Shown here: one piece after another, positions 1-9,173 of the stretch
How positions within the stretch are numbered: position 1 is the stretch's first letter
How the letters are laid out: each line of letters starts with the position of its first letter
Assembly (NCBI GenBank): GCA_029582265.1
Contig: CM055830.1
Coordinates: 27,474,530-27,538,529 of the forward strand
Length of the DNA stretch: 64,000 bases
Origin: Zoroaster sp. YZ-2022
Lineage: Eukaryota; Echinodermata; Asteroidea; Forcipulatida; Zoroasteridae
Direction of reading: 5' to 3'
Program-made: the position numbers and the translations under genes
Notes under the pieces: model-generated
What the model was told of the DNA's origin: nothing
What the model saw: only the letters and a program-made list of their open reading frames with translations
The model's database searches: none

Positions 1-159
1 ACACCACAGACACTAAAGTGAACGAGTACAATATATATCCGCAAGCTGCTGTCTCTCCCGTTTCTCCCACATATTCCCCATGCTTTCGAAAAGTTGAGTG
101 ACAAGGCAAACCATCCAGCCATGGTAGCACTCTGCAACTATATATCTGCGACATGGATG

Positions 160-1422
160 TAGGCTTGGGCAGTTCCACAATGGATGTAGGCTCGGTTCAG
201 TTCAAAAAAACAAACTTGGTTCCGAGTCGGAACCGGTTCCAAGAGATTCAAACAAAAACATAAGGATTACAGAAAATAATAAAACATACGGTGTATTCAA
301 ACTTCGTTGTGTCTCTGATACGAAGGTGTTTCAATTTTCAACCGCAAATGCAGTGATGATAATTTTTTTTAATTTAAAATGTTTCAGAAACTTTAAGGAA
401 ACGTTTTAGAAACGTTAAGCTAAGTAAGGGATTTGTTCCATTATCCTACCGTTAGCAAACAACGTTACAAGCCCTTCTGTACATGTACATGCCATGGCTT
501 TGCACATGCTTCAGGGGTTGGAGCAATCATAGTCTAGAGGAGCAATTAATCAATTGTACCACCCCCTGTACACAAGGTACCGTACTACCATCCATGCCTA
601 TTGAAAGTACATCAAGAACACTGACTAATTTGTCACAAGATTATCCATATTACGGGGCCACCTTGATCTTTCCACTTCTCAAGACACGTGCTGTCAACAT
701 TTTTAACAACATCTCCATTAGCAAAGTATCCATGTTAATTATGGGGCCAATTTATAAACGGGGTTGCAGCAATTAAGCAATTGCACCACCCCCTACAAGG
801 TACCGTACTACCGTCCATACCGTATTGAAAGTACATAAAGAACACTAGCAACATGACTGTTAACTTCGTCACAAGTTTATCCATATTACGGGGCCACCTT
901 GATCACTCCACTTCTCAAGACACGTGCTGTCAACATTTTAAACAACATCTCCATAACCAAAGTATCCATGTTATGGGGCCAATTTATAAACAACTCAGTG
1001 ATGCACAATGATACTTACTAATGCATAGACATTGCGGTTTGCATCAGTTGCATGTGTGGCGCCTTCACAAGTTTGCTGCGGTCTAGAGTTACATTTTGTC
1101 GGTCACTCATCAAAGAGAATCGGGTATTTTGACTGGAGCCGGTTCTCGGCTCTAGAGTTGGAGCTCAGACAACTAACTGCGTATTTCAATTGGAGCTGGG
1201 TTGGTCCTCAGAGTCGGGTATTTTGCTGGAGCCGGCTCTGACTGGGACTCGGCTCTGGGCCGGCTGGCTCTGGGACTCGGCTCTGGGAACCGGGTATTTG
1301 AAGGACTCGGTTCCGGAACCGACTCTTGCGAATAGCCGGTTCTTTAAAAGAGTGGAACTGTGGTTCCGATTCTCAATTGGAATCGGGTAGAACCGGGTAT
1401 CCGCCGGAACCGCCCAAGCCTA
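160..1422. mobile_element. Non-autonomous hAT element inserted in the MULE pseudogene
   Basis: The terminal inverted repeats are TAGGCTTGGGCAGTTCC at the left and GGAACCGCCCAAGCCTA at the right. The flanking 8-bp sequence CATGGATG is identical at 152-159 and 1423-1430, as expected of a hAT target duplication. The interior has no transposase. It contains a degenerate direct duplication of about 230 bp (about 534-762 and 771-993) and a right third rich in CCGG and CGGGTATT words (1090-1410) that echo the ends. The insertion post-dates the MULE copy. Confidence 0.85.
534..993 (+). repeat. Internal direct duplication inside the hAT element
   Basis: Two units of about 230 bp share long identical stretches, for example TATTACGGGGCCACCTTGAT and CAAGACACGTGCTGTCAACA. 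Small indels separate them. The short open reading frame at 483-776 is an accident of this repeat. Confidence 0.75.
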
Positions 1423-1766
1423 CATGGATGCACAGCACAACTTGGGAGTCGTCAAATTGGTCAGTTTTCATGCGGAGTGTCAGAACGAACAACGACCGTG
1501 AGGGATAGCATCGGAGGCTGAACAGGCGGGCTGGATGGCACAGTGTCCAGCTGTATAACATCATGTGGCTTCTGCACCAAGAGGCAAAACTGGTCAATTT
1601 GCAGATGCGACTGGTAAAGGAGTCAAAGCTAAGCCGGTACCAGCGGAAACACTACAAGACCATGCAGGGGAAAATATTCAAATTATGGGACAAGTACCAG
1701 TCTGGGGAGCTGAAGACATCTGGTCTACTGTCTGCATGTAAACACCTCATGGGATCTTCGCTTTGA

Positions 1767-2849
1767 GAACATAAACCAATCAAGAGCATAAACCAACCGG
1801 CTCTTTTCAGAGCCACCACAACTTCCAAAAAGAGATTTGAATATCATGCAATAAAATATGTTTAATTATGTTTTAACTTGTTAATCAACTTTCTGATTTT
1901 ATTAATCTTTTTTTTAAATCTTTTTTTCCCTTTTTATTTTCTTATTCGTTTTTCCATTCCTCATGTTCTTTTTCTCTTTTTATTGATCTTTCTTTTTCTG
2001 AATCTTCTTTTCCTTCTTCGTTTTCTACCTTTCCTCTTGTCTTTTAGTCGAGTCTTCTGAAAAACAAAATTAAATAATTTCATTACCACATAGCAAAAAT
2101 ACCAAAAATATAGCCAAAATAATGCCAAAAATACTTACGAAAAATAATATCTTTACTTTATTCCTTTTTTTTAATCGTATAATAACAAATTACTTCAGCG
2201 ATAAAACAAAAATATAGCCAAAATAACACCAAAACTTACATATTTCCTTTATTACTTTTTTCATCGTATGACTTGTACGAGTTGACTTCAGTACGAGTTG
2301 ACCCTAATTCACATGTTCTGGGGGAATCCTGAATCTCTTGGTATGCAGAGCCACACTAGGTGAGTCATTACAGGTAGGTAAGAAATCCCGGTATAATTCT
2401 GATTTAAGAAGACTTTTACCAAAGTTGAGAATGAGATTTTTCCTACGTGAATGCAGTGAGTAGCTATGAAACCCTATTTTTAAAAATTAATGTTTCTGGA
2501 CTAAGTTATACACCAAATTAAAGCTCTTGATGAGAGACAGTCAGTGGTACAATTTGTTTTCAAATATCTATTTTAGTTCTTGAGATACAGGCTTTTAAAA
2601 TTGGTAAAATTCCAATTACTTGTGACGCCGATTTTGGGCATTTTAGAATAAATTGTACCAAGTTATACCAAAAATTAAGTATATGCCAAGTTATACCTTA
2701 AATTTAAGCTGGGAATAAGGGAAAGTCAATGATGTTATTTGTTTTCAAATAAGTAGTTTGGTTCTTCAGATATTGGCATTTAAATGTTGTAATATTGTGC
2801 AATTTTGACCATTTTCGTCGTCAAGATCAGGTTTGTAGTTGAAGCCCAC
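1767..2849. other. AT-rich non-coding stretch with an old direct repeat
   Basis: There is no coding signal. 1870-2050 is a T-rich, pyrimidine-biased tract. Between about 2480 and 2790 two diverged copies of a segment containing AAGTTATAC, TTTGTTTTCAAAT and GTTCTT-CAGATA-like words follow each other at about 190 bp, an old tandem duplication. Confidence 0.4.
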
Positions 2850-2855
2850 TTTATT
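2850..2855 (-). terminator. Polyadenylation signal immediately after the stop codon
   Basis: AATAAA on the minus strand begins two bases after the TGA of the 73-residue gene. This implies a 3' UTR of only a few tens of bases. Confidence 0.5.
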
Positions 2856-2857
2856 GA

Positions 2858-2974
2858 TCATGCCCTAGTAATCTTTAAATCTCCAGCAATCCAGTCTTCT
2901 TTCAACTTAAAGGTGTACACTGCATCATCTGGTCCTTCGTATTTGATGTTAAACCACTCCTGGCTTTGAGTTAC
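2858..2974 (-). CDS. Terminal coding exon of the 73-residue protein gene
   Basis: It encodes residues 36-73 (VTQSQEWF..KITRA) and ends with TGA at 2860-2858. The acceptor is CCTTTCAG at 2982-2975. Codon choice and the charged/aromatic pattern look protein-like, and this is the best-supported exon of the gene. Confidence 0.6.
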   Translation of the reverse strand, partial: VTQSQEWFNIKYEGPDDAVYTFKLKEDWIAGDLKITRA

Positions 2975-3931
2975 CTGAAAGGATGGGTAAATAAATTATC
3001 CATAAGTTGACAAATCACTAAATTAAGTTAAATTCTCAAAAGTTAATATCTGCAGTCATTATGAACTCATATTTAGCATGGCATATTGTTAAATTCAACA
3101 ACAAATGAAAGTAAAGTGGTAATGTGGTAATAAAAATTAATATTTATTCATCTTCTTCTTTTTACAGGTATCGTAAGTGTCGTGGCCGAGCGGTCTAGCG
3201 CACCGCACTCAAGTTCTGGTGTTGCCAGCAGCAGGGTGTGGGTTCGAGCCCCGGTCGTGACACTTGTGTCCTTGAGCAAGGTACTTAACCATAATTGCTT
3301 CGTCCTTCGGATGGGACGTAAAGCCGTAGGTCCCGTGTGTTGTGTAATGCACGTAAAAAAGAATGCGCCTTGAGCACCACTTAGTTGGTGGATACGTGCG
3401 CTATATAAGTCCACACATTATTATTATTATTATTATTATCTTGAAGCCCACAGGTTACTGAGTGATCGAAATAAAATAAAAAAATAACTAAACAACTATT
3501 GTTCAGTTTTTGAGTTGTAACTGTATGGGAACTGAAATGTAAAATCATGATTTGCATCAACCATAAATCAACAAAGCACTTGGTTGATAATCGTACCTTT
3601 TCCTTGGTATCTGTAGGATCACACCGAAGCTCAACTTTCTCCATGATAATGTCTTCATCAACGCCATCAGATGGAAGACGCACATATGTTATCTAGAAGA
3701 GACAAAATTTCTTGATTTGTCACAAATTTTAAACTTGATAAAAGCATATTGAAGCAAATAATATTAAATAAACAAAATGGGAAAACAGGTTTTTTGAATT
3801 TTATTTGACTTACTGTTGTACGTTGAGATCCTCTTTGACCTAGTACGCCTTCACTTTCTCTGGATTTGTCCTTGGCTTACACCTGGCTCATTTTTTTTAG
3901 TAAACAAATTCCACAGTTTTTGTAAAAATCC
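2858..3931 (-). CDS. Small spliced gene, unidentified 73-residue protein
   Basis: The model reads exons 3931-3883 (ATG at 3891-3889), 3692-3597 and 2974-2858 on the minus strand. The product is 73 residues: it starts MSQ, continues ITYVRLPSDGVDEDIIMEKV and ends GDLKITRA. All junctions are in phase 0. Acceptors are clean (TTATTTCAG, CTCTTCTAG, CCTTTCAG). Donors are CAG/GTGTAA, weak, and AAG/GTACGA. If a stronger downstream donor (GTAAGT at 3813-3808) were used instead, the same frame would hit a TAA, so the weaker donor is needed for a full-length product. The C-terminal half (EWFNIKYEG..VYTFKLKEDW..GDLKI) loosely resembles the aromatic Spin/Ssty (spindlin, Tudor-like) repeat. That is an impression, not an assignment. 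No signal peptide or membrane segment is visible. A SINE and its ATT tail sit in the second intron. Confidence 0.55.
3177..3439 (+). mobile_element. tRNA-derived SINE, short subfamily
   Basis: The head has tRNA-Leu/Ser-like Pol III boxes: A box GTGGCCGAGCGGT and B box GGTTCGAGCCC. The body ends GCGCTATATAAGTCCACACA and an (ATT)n tail. It lacks the long CAGCTCCCTGGGGAGTATA middle found in the other copies and has an unrelated middle (CGTCCTTCGGATGGGACG) instead. It lies in an intron of the minus-strand small gene. Confidence 0.85.
3597..3692 (-). CDS. Middle coding exon of the 73-residue protein gene
   Basis: It is 96 nt, exactly 32 codons (residues 4-35), phase 0 at both ends. It is flanked by CTCTTCTAG and GTACGA on the minus strand. 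Confidence 0.6.
3883..3931 (-). CDS. First coding exon (5' UTR plus MSQ)
   Basis: The exon follows a strong acceptor (polypyrimidine run then ATTTCAG). It has 40 nt of leader, then ATG AGC CAG. An A at -3 gives a fair start context. The donor GTGTAA is sub-optimal. Confidence 0.45.
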
Positions 3932-5381
3932 CTGAAATAATTGACAGACATCATGAAGAAATATTAATATATAAATACTGAATAAAAAACTTCTAATGGA
4001 ACTAGGTACCTAGCTCATTTAGCATGATGATGATGATGATTTAACAGTAGGCCTACATCAAGAAACATTTTGTGAAAATTTGAAAATTTTACTTTCTTGG
4101 GCACTACATCAACGGAGGAAGGATACAGCATACATGTATGTGATTTGGTATTATTTTTTTCAAAAAAATTTAAAATTAAAAAAATAATTACCCATGACAA
4201 AAAACTAAATCACTAATTCATAATTCCTTACTTCCAAATATAAAAAAATACACAAAAAATAAATACATCATTTAATAATTACTGTAGAAGAGTAATATTT
4301 GAACTTGCACTTGAACTTGTGTATTCCTCCGCTCCATTCATATAAAAAAAATTACGGCGCGGGCGCCCCCGACATGACCCCTAAAAAGCCCCTGTCGCTA
4401 GAGTTCGCTAATGTTTTCATGACAGGTCTCTGTTTATATTGTTAAAAAACAGTGCAGAGAATGTCCAAATGTGTGAATCCACGACGGGGTTCAAGATTTA
4501 ATACACATTTGAACACTTTATATATGAAAAGGTTACATATTTTTGCTAAAAAGTGCTAAAAAATACCTCTTTTCTTACCTTAACAATCGTTCTCATCAAA
4601 TCAAAACACCTTTTCATTATTCAGTAGTTGTCCCGTGTCACATTTTGACCCCTGAACTTTCATGCAAATCTCTAAAATCAACCCAAAATGCAATTTTTAT
4701 GAGACCGCCAAACGGGGTCAAATGCTAAAAGTCATGTCAAAATATACAAAGTGAGCAAGCCGGAATACAAAAGACGTCATCGAAAAACGTAAATATCTGG
4801 ACAAATATCGCAAGCACAACCTCACGGATTATCTTATCTTAAAGAGTAAGAATTACACTAAATTATCTGAAAATTTTGTTCGGAAATTCGGGACCGTTTG
4901 ATTTTTATGACTTCTAGAAGATTTTTAATTTTACATGGTGGCACATACGGAAATGTGTTAAGTGGCATTTGGGTGTTATCGCTACAGTGAGGGCAGGTTA
5001 ACGTCAAGATGTCTGTGCCCCCTGTGGTTGGGTATTTTCACATTCACTTGTTTAACTCTTTCGACTGTTGAGATTTCCCAATCACGATATACCCTAATAT
5101 TACATTCCAAAAAAGCCACACATCATGTAACGTTACATGTATGTAACTGTGTTAATGTGTTAACGTTTAATAATATTAATAACATGTTAACTCAAATCTT
5201 GCAAATAAAGTAAAAAGGCAAACAAATCTTGTCTCGCCATTGCCACACGGTTAAAACTCTCCTCACCCACAGCATTGCCTAGACATTTAATCAAATATTA
5301 GGTACAACATTCCGTATAAAATTTTAATTTTTTACCAGGAAATTTAGATTGAAAAAGAAATAATAAGGGTTTTAATCTTAC
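3932..5381. other. Intron or upstream region, no clear feature
   Basis: AT-rich sequence with no convincing reading frame. A GC island (GGCGCGGGCGCCCCCG) lies near 4357. Short open frames here lack splice support. Confidence 0.3.
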
Positions 5382-5462
5382 CTTCAAGTTCAACAAGTAA
5401 CGCAAGGCCAAGGCTTTTTGTCACGATTTTTCATCCAACGCACATGGAAAGCGCCACCAAGT
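5382..5462 (-). other. Possible 5' non-coding exon of the 73-residue gene
   Basis: On the minus strand a CTTGAAG/GTAAGA donor lies at about 5382 after a slightly GC-richer stretch. No frame stays open through it. It would fit an upstream leader exon spliced to the acceptor at 3932, but position and splice motif are the only support. Confidence 0.25.
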
Positions 5463-6254
5463 GTCGAATAAAAATAATATCCGGGATTTCACCTATGCGG
5501 GTTGTTGATTGGTTAATGTTATGACCTACTTTAAATTTTCCCTCGTCTGGCAACCGCACATTGAAACCGCACTTTATCGTAGTCTGAAACTAGACAATCT
5601 AACACATGTGTGTGTTAATGTACTTTATTTACCGGCGTTTAATTGGGTGATGCATGTAATGTGGAGAATTATCGGATTCCTGTTTTTATGTGCTTAATTG
5701 TTTCCACGCTGGAAACAATGTCAAGACATGCAAGACATGGTCAAGATAAGCAAAAACTATTATTATACTAGTATTAAGAAGTAGCCTACTGACATGACTG
5801 AGCTGAAGTACGTACAGGCTTTGTACTTTATTGTAGGCCCTGTTGAAAAAAAAAATGAAGTTCAACTAACTGCACTGACTAACGAGTAACGTTAACAACA
5901 ATACACTACAGTACAGAAACAGTTAACAGTTATTTAAGTTAATGGTTAGGCCTAACAGTTAACGGTAAGTAACGTTAGTATAGTTGTAGGACCATCATGA
6001 CAGTGCCAAGTACACTTCCGATAGGGTCCTGCTGACCAAGACAAGAGTACTTTCCGGTAAAGTTTGCAATGAATTTTCTCCCTTTTTTTTTACCTGTCTT
6101 CGTTGGCTGAACCAAAGGAAATACAGGCACAGTAACTTCTCAACTGCCTCTTGGAGAAACAATTTTTGCAGAAAGATGGCTAAAAAAAGAGAAGTGTACT
6201 TGGCACTGTAGATATGGTCCTATCACTATCAGGGCTAAGTAGGCCCAGTGTCTC

Positions 6255-6530
6255 GACCCATGAGACAGCTTGACTCTCGTGACAACTCGACCTAAAAAAA
6301 ACCTCAACCCACAAGACAACTTGACTCTTGTGAGACTCGACCCACGAGACAACTTGACAGTCCCACGAGACAACTCGACAGTCCCACCAGACAACTCGAC
6401 AGTCCCACCAGACAACTCGACCTCCTGTGACAACTCGACCTCCTGTGACAACTCGACCTCCTGTGACAACTCGACCTCCTGTGACAATTCGACCTCCTGT
6501 GACAATTCGACCTGTGACAACTCGACCCAA
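6255..6530 (+). repeat. CGAC-rich minisatellite, left arm
   Basis: About 16 imperfect units of 16-21 bp share GACAACTCGAC. Units change from CTTGTGA to AGTCCCACGA to CTCCTGT spacers along the array. Open frames in all phases here are repeat artefacts. Confidence 0.85.
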
Positions 6531-7604
6531 TTTATCGTTATTCTACATGTACTAGAAGTGGATCATCGTTTTCCCTCAAAAAAAGATTGATCACTAGGCT
6601 TATTCTAGCACCCAGTATGGCTCAAATTCTAGCACAAATTCAATCATTTCCCCTGTAATACACGCGCTGACGAAATTATTTTTTATGACTTGAAGTTTAA
6701 TGTTAATTCATGCGATGGTGTGTTATGGACGCGCTCTTGTTGAACTTTAACGTTGTGCAAGTAACTTAGTCGTTGGCATGAGACATGGCATTTGCAGGTG
6801 AGCGACTGAGGTGTCATCATGGGATGTCAAGGCACAAATGGCCGCTCTTGCCTGTCGTCAAAATATTATTAATAAAAAATATACAATGGGAAAATATTTG
6901 GGATGTATTTAACTCTTGGAAAATCCTTTTTAGAATGTAGTAAATACTACTACTAGTTATAGTAAATATACATGTACCTCATCCACGGGAAAAATATAAT
7001 GTTAAATAAAAAGAAGGGTCCAAATGTATAAAAATTTATGTATTATATTTTATTGAATGCCATTCAAATAATAAACATAAAAAGGCCTATAAAATCAATG
7101 ACAATAATGGGCAAAAGCATATAATTAGGCCCTACACGTTTTTATACTGTGTTCATACCCGTCGCCAGTGGTGGCTTTTCTCCCTCTCCCCTGTGGACGA
7201 TACGAATGCGAGATATAAAATTATGAGATTTAAAATTATTTAACAAATTATTACAGAACATGTTTTACCGATAATTTCATGAATTGGAACATCCTTGATT
7301 TCATTATAGAAAGGAAAACAAATTCTTTGAAAATGAATATAATTACATGTATGTCATAAGCTTGGATTAACATTAAAAGTAGTGCATAAATGACTGGGAC
7401 ATTATTTACTGGAAAATGCCGTCACTTAAAACTATTTGGCCTGTGCGTTGGACATGCGTCCCTTTCTGGCGAATTACAACCCTTTTTCATTCAAGTTAAT
7501 ACCTGGCTCATTCAGCAAAAAGATACATTCAAATTCATAAGTTGCACAATTCATAATTTTACTGCATCAATCCTTCCTGCAGCGCGAGCAAATAAAGGGG
7601 GTGG

Positions 7605-7745
7605 AGTTGTCACGAAAGTCGACTTGTCTCGTAGGTCGAGTTGTCACGAGGGTAGAGTTGTCTTGTGGGTCGAGTTGTCACGAGGGTCGAGTTGTCTCAT
7701 GGGTCGAGTTGTCCGTGTCGAGTTGTCACAAGGGTCGAGATGTCT
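7605..7745 (-). repeat. CGAC-rich minisatellite, right arm, inverted
   Basis: Units of GTCGAGTTGTC with CACGAGG or TCGTGG spacers. These are the reverse complement of the units at 6255-6530, about 1.1 kb away. Confidence 0.8.
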
Positions 7746-8060
7746 TATGACCATTCATAAATACATAATCACATGTTAACGTTATTGTCTGTGGTCCCAC
7801 CCCTACTTTTTGCTGACTGTATGTTATGTATGTTACCAAGTAAAAAGTGACATAATTAAGTTGTTACCAAAATTAAAATTGAAATTAATCAAGAGATATT
7901 GGAAAGAAAGTAGAATATATACAACCGCCACTTTTCTTTCCAATCCCAAATATGACGAATATCACAGATTTTCCATTATGATAGAGGAAAGTGTAACATT
8001 AGTCAAGTGAGGATGCTGTCCATTTTGTCATCGGCTAAAACACATGGTTCGTCATGCATT

Positions 8061-8390
8061 AATAATAATAATAATAATGTGGATTTATATGGCGCATGTA
8101 TCCACCAAACTGGTGCTCAAGGTGCATTATATTATTACTCCTGCTTATCAGGCTCATAAATCATTCCTGAAACCATCTCAGCTCCCTGGGGAGTATACAG
8201 CTCAATTGCTGCCATTACAGCACATATAGGGCTAATCAAACACAACAACCAACTCTGCCCTCACAGGTACCCATTTACCCCTGGGTGGTGAGAAGCAATT
8301 ATGGTAAAGTGTCTTGCTCAAGGACACACACCCCGGTCGCGGCTGGGATTCGAACCCACATTCTGACGACTCGGCCATCAGAACACAAAA
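8061..8390 (-). mobile_element. tRNA-derived SINE, long subfamily
   Basis: The minus-strand copy begins with an (ATA)n tail, then the GGCGCATGTATCCACC and CAGCTCCCTGGGGAGTATA blocks, and ends in the tRNA-like B box (GGGATTCGAACCCACA). The A-box end is truncated near 8390. It lies about 200 bp upstream of the TACO1 start. Confidence 0.85.
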
Positions 8391-8596
8391 CCAATTTTTT
8401 TTCATTATGTCATTTATAATGAGAAAATATTCAAAATGCATTAGGATTAATTTTGGTATTTTGGGAAATAATTTTACACACCAATGTTTGTTTTGATTTC
8501 TACATTTACATGTAGGTGAAAGCTGGTTCAAAGGGGGGAAAAGCTCCTTGTATACAGAAAGCGTGTCAACAGAAGCTCTCCAACAGTTAATCCATC

Positions 8597-9173
8597 ATGG
8601 CAGCAAACATTTGGTCGTGCATGACTTTCAAAGTACTCGCACGCTTTACCCAGCCTTGCCGCATTAAAAGGTGCAGTGCTAGCCAACAGAATTTCAAACT
8701 TGCATGCTTGAGTTTTCAGTCTGTAGATGTGGCGAGAACTCGGCTCGTAAATGAAGTGTATGAAAAAACAACAGGGTCAAAATGTATTGTTACCCCTGTA
8801 CGAATTGGTGGACTTAGCTGCAATACATTAGATGCACAACTTGTAACGAGGGACCCCACAACAGTGCAATTGCAACAAACATTCTCCAGCCGAAAACTAG
8901 AACAGAGTGGCCAGACATCTGTAAGCTCATGTCTATTTCACCAAATCCTTGGAAAGACAAAATTCCCAAACGGGATGCCTTGCCAAAGTGATGATTTTCA
9001 TCTGAGCAATGTTGGCCATCAGATACAGCCAGCGAGATGTTTGCATGTGAGTCACAGAGAGTGGGCCGGCCATAACAAATGGTCCAAAGTAAAACATATT
9101 AAGGGACCCAAGGATCAACAACGGAGTCTCCTGTTTAGTAAGCTCATTCTACAGATGAGGCTTGCTATCCAAG
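8597..9173 (+). CDS. TACO1: TACO1 exon 1
   Basis: It encodes residues 1-192 plus one base. The donor is CAAG/GCAAGT, a textbook GC-type donor. Reading on past it gives a spurious tail that stops at 9238. Joining at 9173 restores the family motif Q-EGGPNPE. Confidence 0.9.

Larger units (their letters stand above)
1..1766 (+). pseudogene. MULE/FLYWCH-type transposase pseudogene, C-terminal part, split by a hAT insertion
   Basis: Removing 160-1422 and one target-site copy joins an open frame that reads ..HAFEKLSDKANHPAMVAL.. (about 82-135), ..ATWM | HSTTWESSNWSVFMRSVRT (about 145-1488) and NNDREG (to 1505). It then continues HRRLNRRAGW and ends near LLSACKHLMG at 1764. The WxxxNWSVF..RTNND.EGW.RRLN pattern is typical of the C-terminal part of Mutator-like transposases linked to FLYWCH zinc-finger proteins. 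The expected tryptophan after EG is TAG (1506-1508), and another in-frame stop lies at 19-21, so the copy is dead. The left part of the gene lies outside the window. Family assignment is from remembered motif patterns, not a search. Confidence 0.7.
5463..8060. other. Intergenic stretch between the small gene and TACO1
   Basis: Apart from the inverted minisatellite pair I see no gene. 5860-5990 is rich in TAACGTTA and GTTAAC words. 6900-7400 is plain AT-rich DNA. Confidence 0.4.

Noticed and set aside
6140..6590. Open frames with VELSQE, VVTGGR and DNSTSC repeats
   Set aside because: These are frame translations of the GACAACTCGAC minisatellite. All three frames are open, with no splice or domain support.
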